Positions 26,151-34,054 of a stretch of 34,054 nt of DNA are shown in pieces. The position numbers and the translations under genes are program-made. The notes beneath the pieces were generated by a model. That model was not told the origin of the DNA and ran no database searches. It worked only from the letters and a program-made list of their open reading frames with translations. The stretch covers positions 1 through 34,054 of the forward strand of contig SBHD01000226.1 of assembly GCA_006226345.1 (NCBI GenBank). The letters run 5' to 3'. Position 1 is the first letter of the stretch; every line of letters starts with the position of its first letter. The stretch is from Bacteroidota bacterium. GTDB taxonomy: Bacteria; Bacteroidota; Bacteroidia; Chitinophagales; Saprospiraceae.

Positions 26151-27098
26151 ATGCAAAAAAAACGCGTCCTCATCACCGGCGCCGCCGGTTTTCTTGGCTC
26201 CCACCTGTGTGATCGTTTCCTCGCCGAAGGCTACCAAGTCATCGGTATGGACAACCTGCTCACCGGAAGCCTGGACAATATCGAGCACCTGTTCAAGGAG
26301 CCGGATTTTGAATATTACCACCACGATGTCACCAAGTTTATCCACGTGCCGGGTCAGCTGGATTACATCCTGCATTTCGCTTCACCGGCCAGTCCGATCG
26401 ACTACCTGCAGATGCCCATCCAGACCTTGAAGGTTGGGGCACACGGTACACACAACTGCCTTGGCCTGGCCAAGGAAAAGGGCGCCCGGATCCTGGTGGC
26501 TTCCACCTCGGAAGTGTATGGCGATCCGCTGGTGCACCCGCAGACGGAGGAATACTGGGGGAATGTCAACCCGGTAGGGCCCCGCGGCGTATACGACGAA
26601 GCAAAGCGCTTCCTCGAAGCCATTACCATGGCTTATCATAATTACCACAAAGTCGACACCCGGATCATCCGGATCTTCAATACCTACGGCCCCCGCATGC
26701 GGGTAAATGATGGCCGTGTACTGCCGGCTTTTTTCAGTCAGGCGATCCGGGGCGAAGGGCTGACTGTGTTCGGGGATGGCTCCCAAACCCGTTCGTTCTG
26801 TTATGTCGATGATCTGGTTGAGGGTATTTACCGGCTGTTGCTGAGTGATTATCACCTGCCGGTCAATATGGGCAACCCGGCCGAGATCACCATCATGCAG
26901 TTTGCGCAGGAGGTGCTGGACCTGGTACAGAACCCGGAGGCCTTCATCGATTACCGCCCTCTGCCGGAGGACGATCCCAAACAACGTAAGCCGGATATTA
27001 CCAAAGCCCGTAATCTGCTCGGCTGGGAACCGCAGTACGACCGGGCCAAGGGTTTGAAACTGACATACGAGTATTTTAAAAAGGTAGTGACTGTCTGA
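26151..27098 (+). CDS. UDP-glucuronate decarboxylase (UDP-xylose synthase)
   Basis: A 315-residue extended short-chain dehydrogenase that converts UDP-glucuronate to UDP-xylose with bound NAD+, for cell-surface polysaccharide. Visible: the Rossmann motif GAAGFLGS at 10-17, a catalytic STSEVYGD segment near 118-125 (T119, E121), and YxxxK (Y148-K152, GVYDEAKRF). The [16 protein letters not shown] and [14 protein letters not shown] segments are typical of UXS rather than epimerases. The protein is cytoplasmic and full length. The dTDP-glucose dehydratase gene follows after 7 bases, so the two are cotranscribed. Close relatives include dTDP-glucose and GDP-mannose dehydratases, but these motifs favour UXS. 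Confidence 0.9.
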   Translation: MQKKRVLITGAAGFLGSHLCDRFLAEGYQVIGMDNLLTGSLDNIEHLFKEPDFEYYHHDVTKFIHVPGQLDYILHFASPASPIDYLQMPIQTLKVGAHGTHNCLGLAKEKGARILVASTSEVYGDPLVHPQTEEYWGNVNPVGPRGVYDEAKRFLEAITMAYHNYHKVDTRIIRIFNTYGPRMRVNDGRVLPAFFSQAIRGEGLTVFGDGSQTRSFCYVDDLVEGIYRLLLSDYHLPVNMGNPAEITIMQFAQEVLDLVQNPEAFIDYRPLPEDDPKQRKPDITKARNLLGWEPQYDRAKGLKLTYEYFKKVVTV

Positions 27099-27105
27099 AC
27101 CGAAC

Positions 27106-28161
27106 ATGGCTGCTACACGAACGATCCTCATCACCGGCGGCGCCGGATTTATCGGTTCGCACCTGGTGCGGCTGTTTGTGCATAAATATCCGCACTATCA
27201 TATTGTCAACCTGGATGCGCTGACCTATGCCGGCAACCTGGCCAACCTGCAGGATATCGAGCAGGCGCCTAACTATACGTTCGTGAAGGGAGATATCCGC
27301 GACCAGGAATACATGCAGGTATTGTTTAACCGTTACGGATTCGACGGGGTGATCCACCTGGCCGCTGAGAGCCATGTGGATCGCTCCATTACCAATCCGC
27401 TGGCCTTTGTTGAGACCAACGTGCTGGGTACGGTAAACCTGCTGAACGTCGCCCGCCAGACCTGGAAGGACGATTTTTCGGGCAAGCGGTTCTATCACGT
27501 TTCCACCGATGAGGTGTACGGTTCATTGGGCGAAGAGGGGCTGTTTACGGAAGAAACGCCGTATGACCCGCGCTCGCCGTACTCTGCATCCAAGGCCTCC
27601 AGTGATCATTTCGTGCGGGCCTGGTACCATACCTACGGACTACCGGTGGTGCTCTCCAACTGCAGTAATAATTACGGTCCTTACCAGTTTCCGGAAAAAC
27701 TCATCCCCCTGATGATCAACAACATCCGGGAGAACAAGCCGCTGCCGGTATATGGCGACGGTAAATACACCCGCGACTGGCTATGGGTAAAAGACCATGC
27801 CGGGGCAATCGATCAGGTGTTTCACAAAGGGAAAGACGGCGAGACCTACAATATCGGAGGCAATAACGAGTGGAAAAATATCGACCTCGTACAGAAACTC
27901 TGCGATATCCTGGATGAGTTGCTGGGCCATGCGGCCGGTACTTCACGCCAACTGATCACTTTCGTTAAAGACCGACCCGGTCACGACCGCCGGTACGCCA
28001 TCGATGCTTCCAAGATCCGCCGGGAACTGGGCTGGGAGCCTTCCATTAAATTCGAAGAAGGCTTCCGGCAAACCGCACAATGGTACCTGGATAATCCGGG
28101 CTGGCTGCAACAAGTGATCTCCGGCGATTACCAGGATTACTACAAGCAACAGTATGATTGA
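27106..28161 (+). CDS. rfbB: dTDP-glucose 4,6-dehydratase
   Basis: A 351-residue enzyme making dTDP-4-keto-6-deoxyglucose, the second step of dTDP-rhamnose and related sugar pathways. Visible: NAD-binding GGAGFIGS at 11-18, [13 protein letters not shown] at 36-48, [12 protein letters not shown], the catalytic STDEVYG (T134-D135-E136) and YSASK (Y159-K163), then [16 protein letters not shown] and [11 protein letters not shown]. All family residues are present and length is normal. No rfbA, rfbC or rfbD neighbours appear, so the end sugar is unknown. A strong inverted repeat directly follows the stop. Confidence 0.96.
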   Translation: MAATRTILITGGAGFIGSHLVRLFVHKYPHYHIVNLDALTYAGNLANLQDIEQAPNYTFVKGDIRDQEYMQVLFNRYGFDGVIHLAAESHVDRSITNPLAFVETNVLGTVNLLNVARQTWKDDFSGKRFYHVSTDEVYGSLGEEGLFTEETPYDPRSPYSASKASSDHFVRAWYHTYGLPVVLSNCSNNYGPYQFPEKLIPLMINNIRENKPLPVYGDGKYTRDWLWVKDHAGAIDQVFHKGKDGETYNIGGNNEWKNIDLVQKLCDILDELLGHAAGTSRQLITFVKDRPGHDRRYAIDASKIRRELGWEPSIKFEEGFRQTAQWYLDNPGWLQQVISGDYQDYYKQQYD

Positions 28162-28174
28162 ATGATGAGTTATA

Positions 28175-28234
28175 AATGATAAATGATGAATGGTTCACCT
28201 TCCTGAGTGGGTGAACCATTCATCATTTATCATT
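28175..28234. terminator. Bidirectional terminator: 25-base perfect inverted repeat
   Basis: Left arm 28175-28199 and right arm 28210-28234 pair perfectly over 25 bases around a 10-base loop. It sits between the convergent dehydratase and rhodanese genes, 14 bases after the first stop. The right arm is partly repeated at 28235-28248 (AACCATTCATCATT), and that copy contributes the rhodanese stop codon. The AT-rich motif (ATGATGAATG, AATGATAAATG) looks like a spreading intergenic repeat. Confidence 0.7.
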
Positions 28235-28243
28235 AACCATTCA

Positions 28244-28747
28244 TCATTCATAAACCTTCTCTCCCTTGTTCAGCCACACGCCCCAGGTGCGGTCGTAGGC
28301 GTGTACTTTTTGGGTACGGCCCTTGGCATTGTAAACGGAATGGCCCTGATTGACCCATTCAAAGATGCCGCCGTATAGGTTGGACACGTTTTTATAGCCG
28401 GCCTGGATCAGTTTTTCTGCGATCTTTTCGCTACGGTAGCCTACAGAGCAATACACGACGATCCGGCTGTTCTTATCCAGCTTGGGAAGTTTATCCAATT
28501 CAAAATGATCATACCCTACCTGAACGGCGCCTTTCAGGTGGCTGACAGCGTACTCCCTGGGCTCCCGGGCATCCAGCAGCACTAATGATGGGTAGTCTTT
28601 AACCGTGGAAGGAACATCGGTCTCCGGCACGCTATGCTGGAGCAATGTTTTGAGCATAAGGCGGTAGGCGCCGCTTTTTACCTGGCTGTAGCCGGCTATT
28701 GCCAAAAAGAGCAATAAGCCAGCTACCAGAATTCCTTTTCTTTTCAT
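28244..28747 (-). CDS. Periplasmic single-domain rhodanese
   Basis: A 167-residue exported rhodanese-like sulfurtransferase. An N-terminal hydrophobic segment (GILVAGLLLFLAIAGY, about 5-20) acts as a signal peptide or anchor, with no lipobox Cys. The rhodanese domain covers about 45-150: VLLDAREPREYAVSHLKGAV, then the active-site loop C100-SVGYR and LYGGIFEWVNQGH. The catalytic Cys is present, so sulfur transfer is possible, though many such proteins have unknown substrates. It is convergent with the dehydratase gene. I see no clear promoter box upstream. Confidence 0.9.
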   Translation of the reverse strand: MKRKGILVAGLLLFLAIAGYSQVKSGAYRLMLKTLLQHSVPETDVPSTVKDYPSLVLLDAREPREYAVSHLKGAVQVGYDHFELDKLPKLDKNSRIVVYCSVGYRSEKIAEKLIQAGYKNVSNLYGGIFEWVNQGHSVYNAKGRTQKVHAYDRTWGVWLNKGEKVYE

Positions 28748-28913
28748 GATACTCGTCGGTCTTTCGCGTAAACGAGCAAAAGTCGGAATAATTGCTCAGG
28801 TAAAATACCGAAGCGGATGGATTGCAAATGTTTTGGCAACACAAAGGGGCCAAAACAGAAAAGAAGGGGGGACTACAGGAGTAAAGAAGGCAGAGGCGGG
28901 GGCCCTGATGATG

Positions 28914-28948
28914 AAAAAAATCCTACTGCCAGAAGGGGAGCAGTAGGA
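28914..28948 (-). terminator. Intrinsic terminator, minus strand
   Basis: A perfect 9-base stem (28921-28929 with 28940-28948, TCCTACTGC/GCAGTAGGA) with a 10-base loop, followed on the minus strand by seven T residues (28920-28914). This is a textbook intrinsic terminator. It lies about 200 bases past the prs stop, so it ends either a long prs 3' region or a separate short RNA. Confidence 0.65.
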
Positions 28949-28978
28949 AAATCAAAACATACTATGAGAAAACTGGTA

Positions 28979-29009
28979 CGAAGGTAATCTGTCAGGCGCA
29001 TAGCCTAAA
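28979..29009 (-). promoter_or_regulatory. Possible weak promoter for a small RNA
   Basis: The minus strand reads TTTA, then 19 bases, then TACCTTCG. This is one mismatch in each element from TTTG-N19-TAnnTTTG at ideal spacing. It would start a transcript of about 60 bases ending at the 28914-28948 terminator. Confidence 0.25.
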
Positions 29010-29090
29010 CGGACTTTTACGGAACGGCAGGAATTTCGAGAAAACGGCGGGCTGGGAGAGCGGGTGGTGTTTGGGGGAGCGTTACGCACA

Positions 29091-29125
29091 TACTCGTCCT
29101 TCGACTCGCAGTCGAAGGACGAGTA
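29091..29125 (-). terminator. 16-base perfect inverted repeat after prs
   Basis: Arms 29091-29106 and 29110-29125 are perfectly complementary around the loop CGC. It begins 20 bases past the prs stop. There is no T run after it, so it may be an RNA-stabilising hairpin, a factor-dependent terminator or a REP-like intergenic element. Confidence 0.55.
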
Positions 29126-29144
29126 AAGGGGGGGATGGACCCGC

Positions 29145-30077
29145 TTAGGTCCCGTGGAACAACGCGGCGATAGACTTGTGCTCCACCGTATTCCGGATAG
29201 CCCGGGAAAACAGTTTGGCCGTAGAGAGTACCTTGATCCTGGGTGATTCGCGCCGGAGCGGGATCGTATCGCATACGATCAGTTCACTCAGCTGGGAGTT
29301 TTCGATATTGTCATAGGCTTTGCCGGAAAGCACGGGGTGGGTGCAAATAGCGCGGACTGAGCGGGCGCCTTTTTCCAGCAGGGCATCAGCGGCTTTGCAC
29401 AGGGTGCCGGCGGTATCGACCATGTCGTCGACCAGGATCACATCGCCGCCCTCTACATCGCCAATTACAGACATGGAGGCTACCTCATTGGCTTTGGTGC
29501 GGTACTTGTCGCAGATCACCAGCTCGCGTTTGAAGTGCTTGGCATACACGCGGGCCCGTTTTACGCCACCCACGTCGGGGCTGGCGAAAATGACATTTTC
29601 CAGGTTCTGCTGCTCCAGGTAGGGCATGTAGATCGCTTCCGAGCGCAGGTGGTCAACCGGGATATCAAAAAAGCCCTGTACCTGGTCAGCATGCAGGTCC
29701 ATGGTCATGACCCTGTTGGCACCGGCAGTGGTCAGCAGGTTGGCCATGAGTTTGGCGCTGATCGGCACGCGAGGCTTGTCTTTACGGTCCTGCCGTGCAT
29801 AGCCGAAGTACGGTATTACAGCCGTAATATAGCCTGCAGAGGCACGGTGCGCCGAATCGATAAACAACAAGAGTTCCATCAGGTTGTCATGTGGCTGACA
29901 GGTACTCTGGATAAAGAACACAAAGGCGCCTCGGACGCTTTCGTTGATAATGGGTTGCATTTCACCATCGCTGAAGTGCGCCAGCGTTTTGTCCCCCAGG
30001 GGGGCGTCGTAGTGAAAAGAAATGTCGGAAGCCAGGGCCTCGGAGGCCGAGCAGGAAAATAGCTTTACTTCAGGCAT
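29145..30077 (-). CDS. prs: Ribose-phosphate pyrophosphokinase
   Basis: Makes PRPP from ribose 5-phosphate and ATP for nucleotide, histidine and tryptophan synthesis. Visible: FSDGEMQP near 35-42, the YFGYARQDRKDKPR ATP-site loop, the MTMDLHADQVQGFFDIP segment, the catalytic KYRTKANE region, and the PRPP loop VILVDDMVDTAGTL. Starting at ATG 30077 (MPEVKLFS) gives 310 residues, the usual length. The frame extends 30 codons upstream to 30167, but that would pass through a promoter-like box at 30146-30153 and has no family similarity. It is a monocistronic housekeeping gene unrelated to the eCIS locus. Confidence 0.96.
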   Translation of the reverse strand: MPEVKLFSCSASEALASDISFHYDAPLGDKTLAHFSDGEMQPIINESVRGAFVFFIQSTCQPHDNLMELLLFIDSAHRASAGYITAVIPYFGYARQDRKDKPRVPISAKLMANLLTTAGANRVMTMDLHADQVQGFFDIPVDHLRSEAIYMPYLEQQNLENVIFASPDVGGVKRARVYAKHFKRELVICDKYRTKANEVASMSVIGDVEGGDVILVDDMVDTAGTLCKAADALLEKGARSVRAICTHPVLSGKAYDNIENSQLSELIVCDTIPLRRESPRIKVLSTAKLFSRAIRNTVEHKSIAALFHGT

Positions 30078-30145
30078 CATAGCGCCGGAATACGGAGGTG
30101 TGGAAGGTTCGTGATGATTGGCAGGCACGGGTCGCGCGGTTTTGG

Positions 30146-30153
30146 CAAAGGTA
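30146..30153 (-). promoter_or_regulatory. Promoter -7 box for prs
   Basis: The minus strand reads TACCTTTG, an exact TAnnTTTG match. The leader to ATG 30077 would be about 60 bases, which supports the shorter prs start. No clear TTTG element is seen at the usual upstream spacing. Confidence 0.5.
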
Positions 30154-30260
30154 CTATTTGGCTGCAAATAAGAAAACCGTTTGCCTGTGGTAATTTGCCT
30201 GTATCGTGGATGGCTGTTGACAGCATTGGCAAATGCGGAATAATTCCAGGAAGTTGTTTT

Positions 30261-30289
30261 TTTGAAAGTGGTGTGATATTATACCTTTG
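30261..30289 (+). promoter_or_regulatory. Promoter for the M36 metalloprotease gene
   Basis: TTTG (30261-30264), a 17-base spacer, then TACCTTTG (30282-30289). This is the best fit to the Bacteroidota promoter pattern in the window. The leader to ATG 30460 would be about 165 bases. Confidence 0.65.
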
Positions 30290-30459
30290 AACCTCCTGAA
30301 AATTTCCAATGTTAACGGATTGCTGAAGTGCCGGTCCTGGCAAGCGCACTGCCTGCCCGGGATGGCTGGGATGCATTGTTCCATTTATTTTAACCATGAA
30401 GTTGTCTGTTGCCCGGTTGCCCGGGATAACCGGCAACCTCCAAACCTCTTACTCTCTGC

Positions 30460-33400
30460 ATGATGCGACGCATTGCTCTACTACGTCTTGGGTTCCTGAC
30501 TGTGCTGCTGGGCTTGTCCCAGTTTCTGCAGGCGCAAAGCGCCGACCTTTCCAAAGAAAAGGAAACGGCCCTGCGCTTTTTACAAGCGAATCCGACCCAA
30601 TTCAACCTGGAGGCACAGGATGTCTCCGATGTCCGGATCACGGATGCTTATGTTTCCCGGCATAACGGGGTTACACACGTTTGGGTCCAGCAACAGTATG
30701 CCGGGATCCCGGTGTATAATGCCTTGTTTGGCCTGCACGTTAAGCCGGACGGATCGGTTCTCCACCTGGGGCACCGTTTTGTGCCGCAACTATCCGGCCG
30801 GGTCAATACGACCCTGCCTTCTCTGGGTGCCGCCCGGGCGCTTGAGGTCGCAATGCAACAATTGGGTTTTGCCGGCTTTGATACTCCGGCACTCCAGCGG
30901 AAGATCGATGAGCGCAACTGGGTGTTTGAAGGCGGTGCGGTTGCCAGCGCTGAAATCCCGGTCAGGATCTGCTATGCTTTAGATCAGAAAGGTCAACCGC
31001 GTCTGGCCTGGAACCTGTATATCGACCAGGCCAATACATCCGATCTGTGGACGATCTGTGTAGATGCACAAACCGGACAGATCCTGCAGCAGTTGAACCA
31101 CACGGTGTACTGCAAAGCCGGACATGCGCATCTTGCCGGCGAGGATTGCCGGGAAGAGGCCACCGTTCAGGAAAAAACTACCCAGGTAAAAAAACAAGCA
31201 GTAACCGGGGCAGCTGATGAAACCTACAGGGTTTTTCCGCTTCCTGCAGAAAGCCCGATCCATGGAACGCATGAACTGGTGATCAATCCCGCCGATCCGA
31301 CGGCTTCTCCATTTGGTTGGCTGGATGAAGACGGTGTAGATGGTGCAGACTTTACCTACACCCGTGGCAACAACGTCTGGGCGTTTGAAGACAGTGCCAG
31401 TGATAATACGCCCTCTCCGGACGAATCGGCAGATGGTGGCGCCGATCTGATGTTCGATTTTCCGTTTGATCCGAATGCAGAACCGGAAGACAACCTGAAT
31501 GCCGCGGTGACCAACCTGTTCTATATGAACAATATGATGCACGACATCACCTACCGCTTCGGCTTTGATGAGGTGTCCGGTAACTTCCAGACAAACAACT
31601 ACGGTCACGGAGGCCAGGGTGGTGATGCCGTACTGGCACAAGCCATTGATGGCGGCGGTGAGAACAATGCCAACTTCGCCACACCGTCGGATGGCGGCCC
31701 CGGCCGGATGCAAATGTTCCGGTGGAGTGGGCAGAGCGGTAATATCGTTTCTGTTAATGCACCTGGCGCCCTGATCGGCACCTATTATGGTCGTCCGGCT
31801 AGTGGCTGGGGTGGTGCCATTTCCAATGTGCCGGTAACGGGCGAAGTTGTTATTACCGACGACGGTACCGGCTCGGGGGATGCCACCAAGAACTGCAACC
31901 CCCCGGTGAACAACCTGCAGGGCAAGATCGCCATGGTCGACCGCGGAGTATGCGAATTCGGCCGTAAAGCGCTCAATGCAGAGCAGGCCGGCGCCATTGC
32001 CTGCATCATCTGCAATTTTGAAGATGCCACGATCGGTATGGGTGGCGGCGCCGTTGGCGGGCAGGTGACCATCCCTACGGTGATGATGACCAAGCCAGAT
32101 TGCGACCTGCTCCGGCAATACGCCGGCGCCGGGCTGAACATTTCCCTGGTGGAGCCGCTGGTCAGCGGTCCGGCCTTTCTCGATGGCGACTTTGACAACG
32201 GCATTATTGCACACGAATACGGTCACGGTATCTCCAACCGCCTTACCGGTGGCCCCAATGCCAATGGTTGCCTGGGCAACGCCGAGCAAATGGGAGAAGG
32301 CTGGAGTGACTGGTTTACGCTCGTCACTACGGTCAGCGACGCCGATGTCGCTGAAAAACGCCGGGGTGTGGGTACGTATGTGCTGCGACAGCCTACCGAC
32401 GGCCAGGGTATCCGTCGCTACCCGTATTCAACGGATATGAGCATCAACCCGGTTACCTTTTCTACCGTCGCACAAAACACGCAAGTGCATGCGCTTGGCG
32501 AGATCTGGGCGGCGGTAACCTGGGACCTGTACTGGGCTATGGTGGAGAAATACGGATTCGATTCGGACCTGAGTAATACGAACAGCGGTAACTACCGGGC
32601 CATTCAACTGGTTATGGATGGCATGAAACTGCAACCCTGCAGCCCCGGGTTTATCGATGGTCGTGATGGAATTATGGCCGCCGATATGTTGAACTACGAT
32701 GGCGTGGATACCTGCCTGATCAGTGAGGTCTTTGCCCGCCGGGGTATGGGCTATTTTGCTGACCAGGGAGATAACAACAATGCCGCAGACGGCTTTGAGA
32801 ACTTTGATCCGATCCCGACGTGTGTAAAAGAACTTAAGATCCGGAAAGAAACCTCTACGCCGTTGCTTTTCTCCGGCGACAATGCTGAGTTTACCATTAC
32901 CGTTACCAACCATAAAGATGACCCGGTGACCAATGTAGTGGTTACCGATCCGCTGCCGGCAGGACTGACGCTTGTTTCAGCCAGTAACGGTGGTACGGAT
33001 AACAATGGAGTGGTGACCTGGGACCTGGGTACAATGGCATCCGGTGAGGTGATCATTCTGACCTATAGCGCCCAGACGAACCCCAGCGCCAAGTCGCAGC
33101 TGTTCTTCCGGGATGAAATGGAGACGGAAGGCGACAGCTGGATCTCGCTGGTGAACAATAACGAAGGCGTGAATATTTTCTACCTCCAGGGCGATTCGGT
33201 CCAGGTAGGTACCTATGCCTGGAAAGCCGATGCGCCGGATACAGAGACCGACCAGTCGCTGTTGCATTACCTGCCAGTGACGATCACGGGCGCCCAGCCG
33301 GTCATGCGCTTCTGGCACAATTATGATACCGAGGCCGGAGCGGATGCAGGATTCCTGGAGATCCAGATCGATGGGGATAACCAGTGGCGGCGTATTGCAC

Positions 33401-34008
33401 CTGAAAAGGTATTCCGTAAAGGCTACCCGACTGGTATCCAGTATGGCACTTTTGCTATTCCGTTCCTGAGCGGCTTCTCCGGCAACTCCGGCGGTTGGAT
33501 ACAATCATACTTCGATCTGAGCGAATATATCGGCGAGAATATCCTGTTCCAGTTCCGGTTTGGAACGGACGACAACACCAATGTTCCGAATGGTGGCTGG
33601 TACATTGACCAGGTCGATATCATGGATATGCTCAACTATGAATCGGAAGCCTGTGTTACCTCCGCTGAAGGTGATCAGGCCTGTGACAGCGCTCCGGAAC
33701 GCGGTGTGATCATCGATCCCGATTCGGTGGTGGATACCGACGAGCCGGTCAACAACGCCCTGGGTCTGCAGGTGCAGCCCAACCCGGTCCGCGATGTGCT
33801 TTCCCTTTCTTTTGGTGAAGATGCCAGCGGCCCGGTCCGTATCCTGCTGATCGGAGCAGACGGACGGCTTGTTGCAGAGCATAATACGACGAATGTGCAT
33901 GCAGGGCAGGTGTTCCCGTTGAATGTACAGCACCTGCCGGCAGGGATGTATGTGGTACGGGTAGAGAACAGTAAAGGCAGCAGTGTGGTAAAAGTGGCTA
34001 AACAATAA
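30460..34008 (+). CDS. Secreted M36 (fungalysin) metalloprotease with T9SS sorting domain
   Basis: A 1182-residue exported zinc protease. A signal peptide covers about 1-26 (ending LQAQS), followed by a fungalysin-type propeptide (HVWVQQQYAGIPVYNALFG, about 70-88). The catalytic M36 domain contains HEYGHGISNR (H585, E586, H589) and the third-ligand segment EGWSD (E613). A PA domain is inserted at about 440-560 (GKIAMVDRGVCEFGRKALNA). A DUF11-type Ig domain (about 790-875, DPLPAGLTLVSASNGG), a jelly-roll-like region (about 885-1065) and a T9SS type A sorting domain (about 1101-1182, VQPNPVRDVLSLSF to the C-terminus) follow. It should be moved to the surface or medium by T9SS, likely for protein degradation. 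It is monocistronic with its own promoter and terminator. Confidence 0.95.
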   Translation: MMRRIALLRLGFLTVLLGLSQFLQAQSADLSKEKETALRFLQANPTQFNLEAQDVSDVRITDAYVSRHNGVTHVWVQQQYAGIPVYNALFGLHVKPDGSVLHLGHRFVPQLSGRVNTTLPSLGAARALEVAMQQLGFAGFDTPALQRKIDERNWVFEGGAVASAEIPVRICYALDQKGQPRLAWNLYIDQANTSDLWTICVDAQTGQILQQLNHTVYCKAGHAHLAGEDCREEATVQEKTTQVKKQAVTGAADETYRVFPLPAESPIHGTHELVINPADPTASPFGWLDEDGVDGADFTYTRGNNVWAFEDSASDNTPSPDESADGGADLMFDFPFDPNAEPEDNLNAAVTNLFYMNNMMHDITYRFGFDEVSGNFQTNNYGHGGQGGDAVLAQAIDGGGENNANFATPSDGGPGRMQMFRWSGQSGNIVSVNAPGALIGTYYGRPASGWGGAISNVPVTGEVVITDDGTGSGDATKNCNPPVNNLQGKIAMVDRGVCEFGRKALNAEQAGAIACIICNFEDATIGMGGGAVGGQVTIPTVMMTKPDCDLLRQYAGAGLNISLVEPLVSGPAFLDGDFDNGIIAHEYGHGISNRLTGGPNANGCLGNAEQMGEGWSDWFTLVTTVSDADVAEKRRGVGTYVLRQPTDGQGIRRYPYSTDMSINPVTFSTVAQNTQVHALGEIWAAVTWDLYWAMVEKYGFDSDLSNTNSGNYRAIQLVMDGMKLQPCSPGFIDGRDGIMAADMLNYDGVDTCLISEVFARRGMGYFADQGDNNNAADGFENFDPIPTCVKELKIRKETSTPLLFSGDNAEFTITVTNHKDDPVTNVVVTDPLPAGLTLVSASNGGTDNNGVVTWDLGTMASGEVIILTYSAQTNPSAKSQLFFRDEMETEGDSWISLVNNNEGVNIFYLQGDSVQVGTYAWKADAPDTETDQSLLHYLPVTITGAQPVMRFWHNYDTEAGADAGFLEIQIDGDNQWRRIAPEKVFRKGYPTGIQYGTFAIPFLSGFSGNSGGWIQSYFDLSEYIGENILFQFRFGTDDNTNVPNGGWYIDQVDIMDMLNYESEACVTSAEGDQACDSAPERGVIIDPDSVVDTDEPVNNALGLQVQPNPVRDVLSLSFGEDASGPVRILLIGADGRLVAEHNTTNVHAGQVFPLNVQHLPAGMYVVRVENSKGSSVVKVAKQ

Positions 34009-34030
34009 ACAGCCCTACCGATAAAAAAAA

Positions 34031-34054
34031 GCCGACGGCGAATTCGCCGTCGGC
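34031..34054 (+). terminator. Terminator after the M36 gene
   Basis: A perfect 24-base palindrome (10-base GC-rich arms around AATT) 22 bases past the protease stop, preceded by eight A residues. The following bases are beyond the window, so a T run cannot be confirmed; the A run suggests it could also work in the other direction. Confidence 0.7.

Larger units (their letters stand above)
28748..29144. other. Intergenic region with two hairpins
   Basis: About 400 bases between the divergently placed rhodanese start and the prs stop. It holds the hairpins at 28914-28948 and 29091-29125 and a possible minus-strand promoter at 28979-29009. I found no protein-coding gene; the open plus frame at 28746-28946 has no family resemblance. 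Confidence 0.6.
30078..30459. other. Intergenic region between prs and the M36 protease
   Basis: About 380 bases between divergent genes, holding a promoter box for each direction (30146-30153 minus; 30261-30289 plus). No gene is supported; the plus-strand frame starting 30396 overlaps the protease gene in another frame and has no family resemblance. Confidence 0.6.

Noticed and set aside
25943-26212. Open plus-strand frame before the decarboxylase gene
   Set aside because: It overlaps the promoter box and the start of the decarboxylase gene in another frame, and its translation looks random and Arg/His/Trp-rich.
28190-28378. Small plus-strand frame across the inverted repeat
   Set aside because: Its first part is translated terminator repeat and the rest is antisense to the rhodanese gene.
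30078-30167. N-terminal extension of the pyrophosphokinase
   Set aside because: It has no family similarity, contains a promoter-like box at 30146-30153, and the standard 310-residue protein starts at 30077.
30979-32289. Long minus-strand open frame opposite the M36 protease gene
   Set aside because: It is antisense to the well-supported catalytic domain and reflects GC-biased codons; no family resemblance. The same applies to long antisense frames at 3445-4278 and 19647-20705.

Overview
The window is a Bacteroidota chromosome segment. Three things point there: the last gene has a C-terminal type IX secretion (T9SS) sorting domain, the clearest promoters fit the Bacteroidota pattern (TTTG, then about 17-22 bases, then TAnnTTTG), and few genes have a Shine-Dalgarno sequence. 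Coding GC is mostly in the mid-50s percent. A Saprospirales or Chitinophagales member is a reasonable guess, but the sequence shown does not fix it.

Positions 130-25007 are one long same-strand array of 15 tightly packed genes, many overlapping or separated by fewer than 60 bases. They encode an extracellular contractile injection system (eCIS; Afp/PVC/AlgoCIS type): sheath, two inner-tube proteins, a DUF5908/Afp6-like small protein, a LysM tube/baseplate adaptor (Afp7), a VgrG-like spike (Afp8), a PAAR tip (Afp10), a gp25-like wedge (Afp9), two very large baseplate-wedge proteins (Afp11- and Afp12-like), a 1449-residue protein in the tail-fibre (Afp13) position with duplicated SprB-like Ig repeats, a tape-measure protein (Afp14), a DUF4157 cargo protein, a small immunity-type gene, and an AAA+ ATPase (Afp15). 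The tube terminator/cap (Afp16, DUF4255) is not in the window. A LuxR/NarL-type response regulator with a degenerate acidic pocket converges on the end of the array.

The most interesting part is 19653-23640. The 1132-residue cargo has the eCIS DUF4157 domain (HELTH motif), a very long hydrophobic/amphipathic middle, and a C-terminal tip that reads as polymorphic toxin type 15 (Ntox15). That is the nuclease fold of the type VI secretion DNase Tde1, with an HxxD motif at H1071-D1074. The next gene resembles the cognate Tdi1 immunity family (GAD-like plus DUF1851). Toxin tip and immunity gene together form an AT-rich block (about 35-42% GC in hand-counted lines) inside a GC-rich operon. This suggests a swapped-in antibacterial DNase/immunity cassette carried by an injection system usually thought of as anti-eukaryotic.

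The rest is ordinary chromosome: UDP-glucuronate decarboxylase and dTDP-glucose 4,6-dehydratase (two-gene nucleotide-sugar operon, 26151-28161), a periplasmic single-domain rhodanese (minus strand), ribose-phosphate pyrophosphokinase (minus strand), and a large secreted M36 (fungalysin) metalloprotease with PA, DUF11 and T9SS domains. Intergenic gaps carry clear hairpin terminators, inverted repeats and several TACCTTTG promoter boxes.
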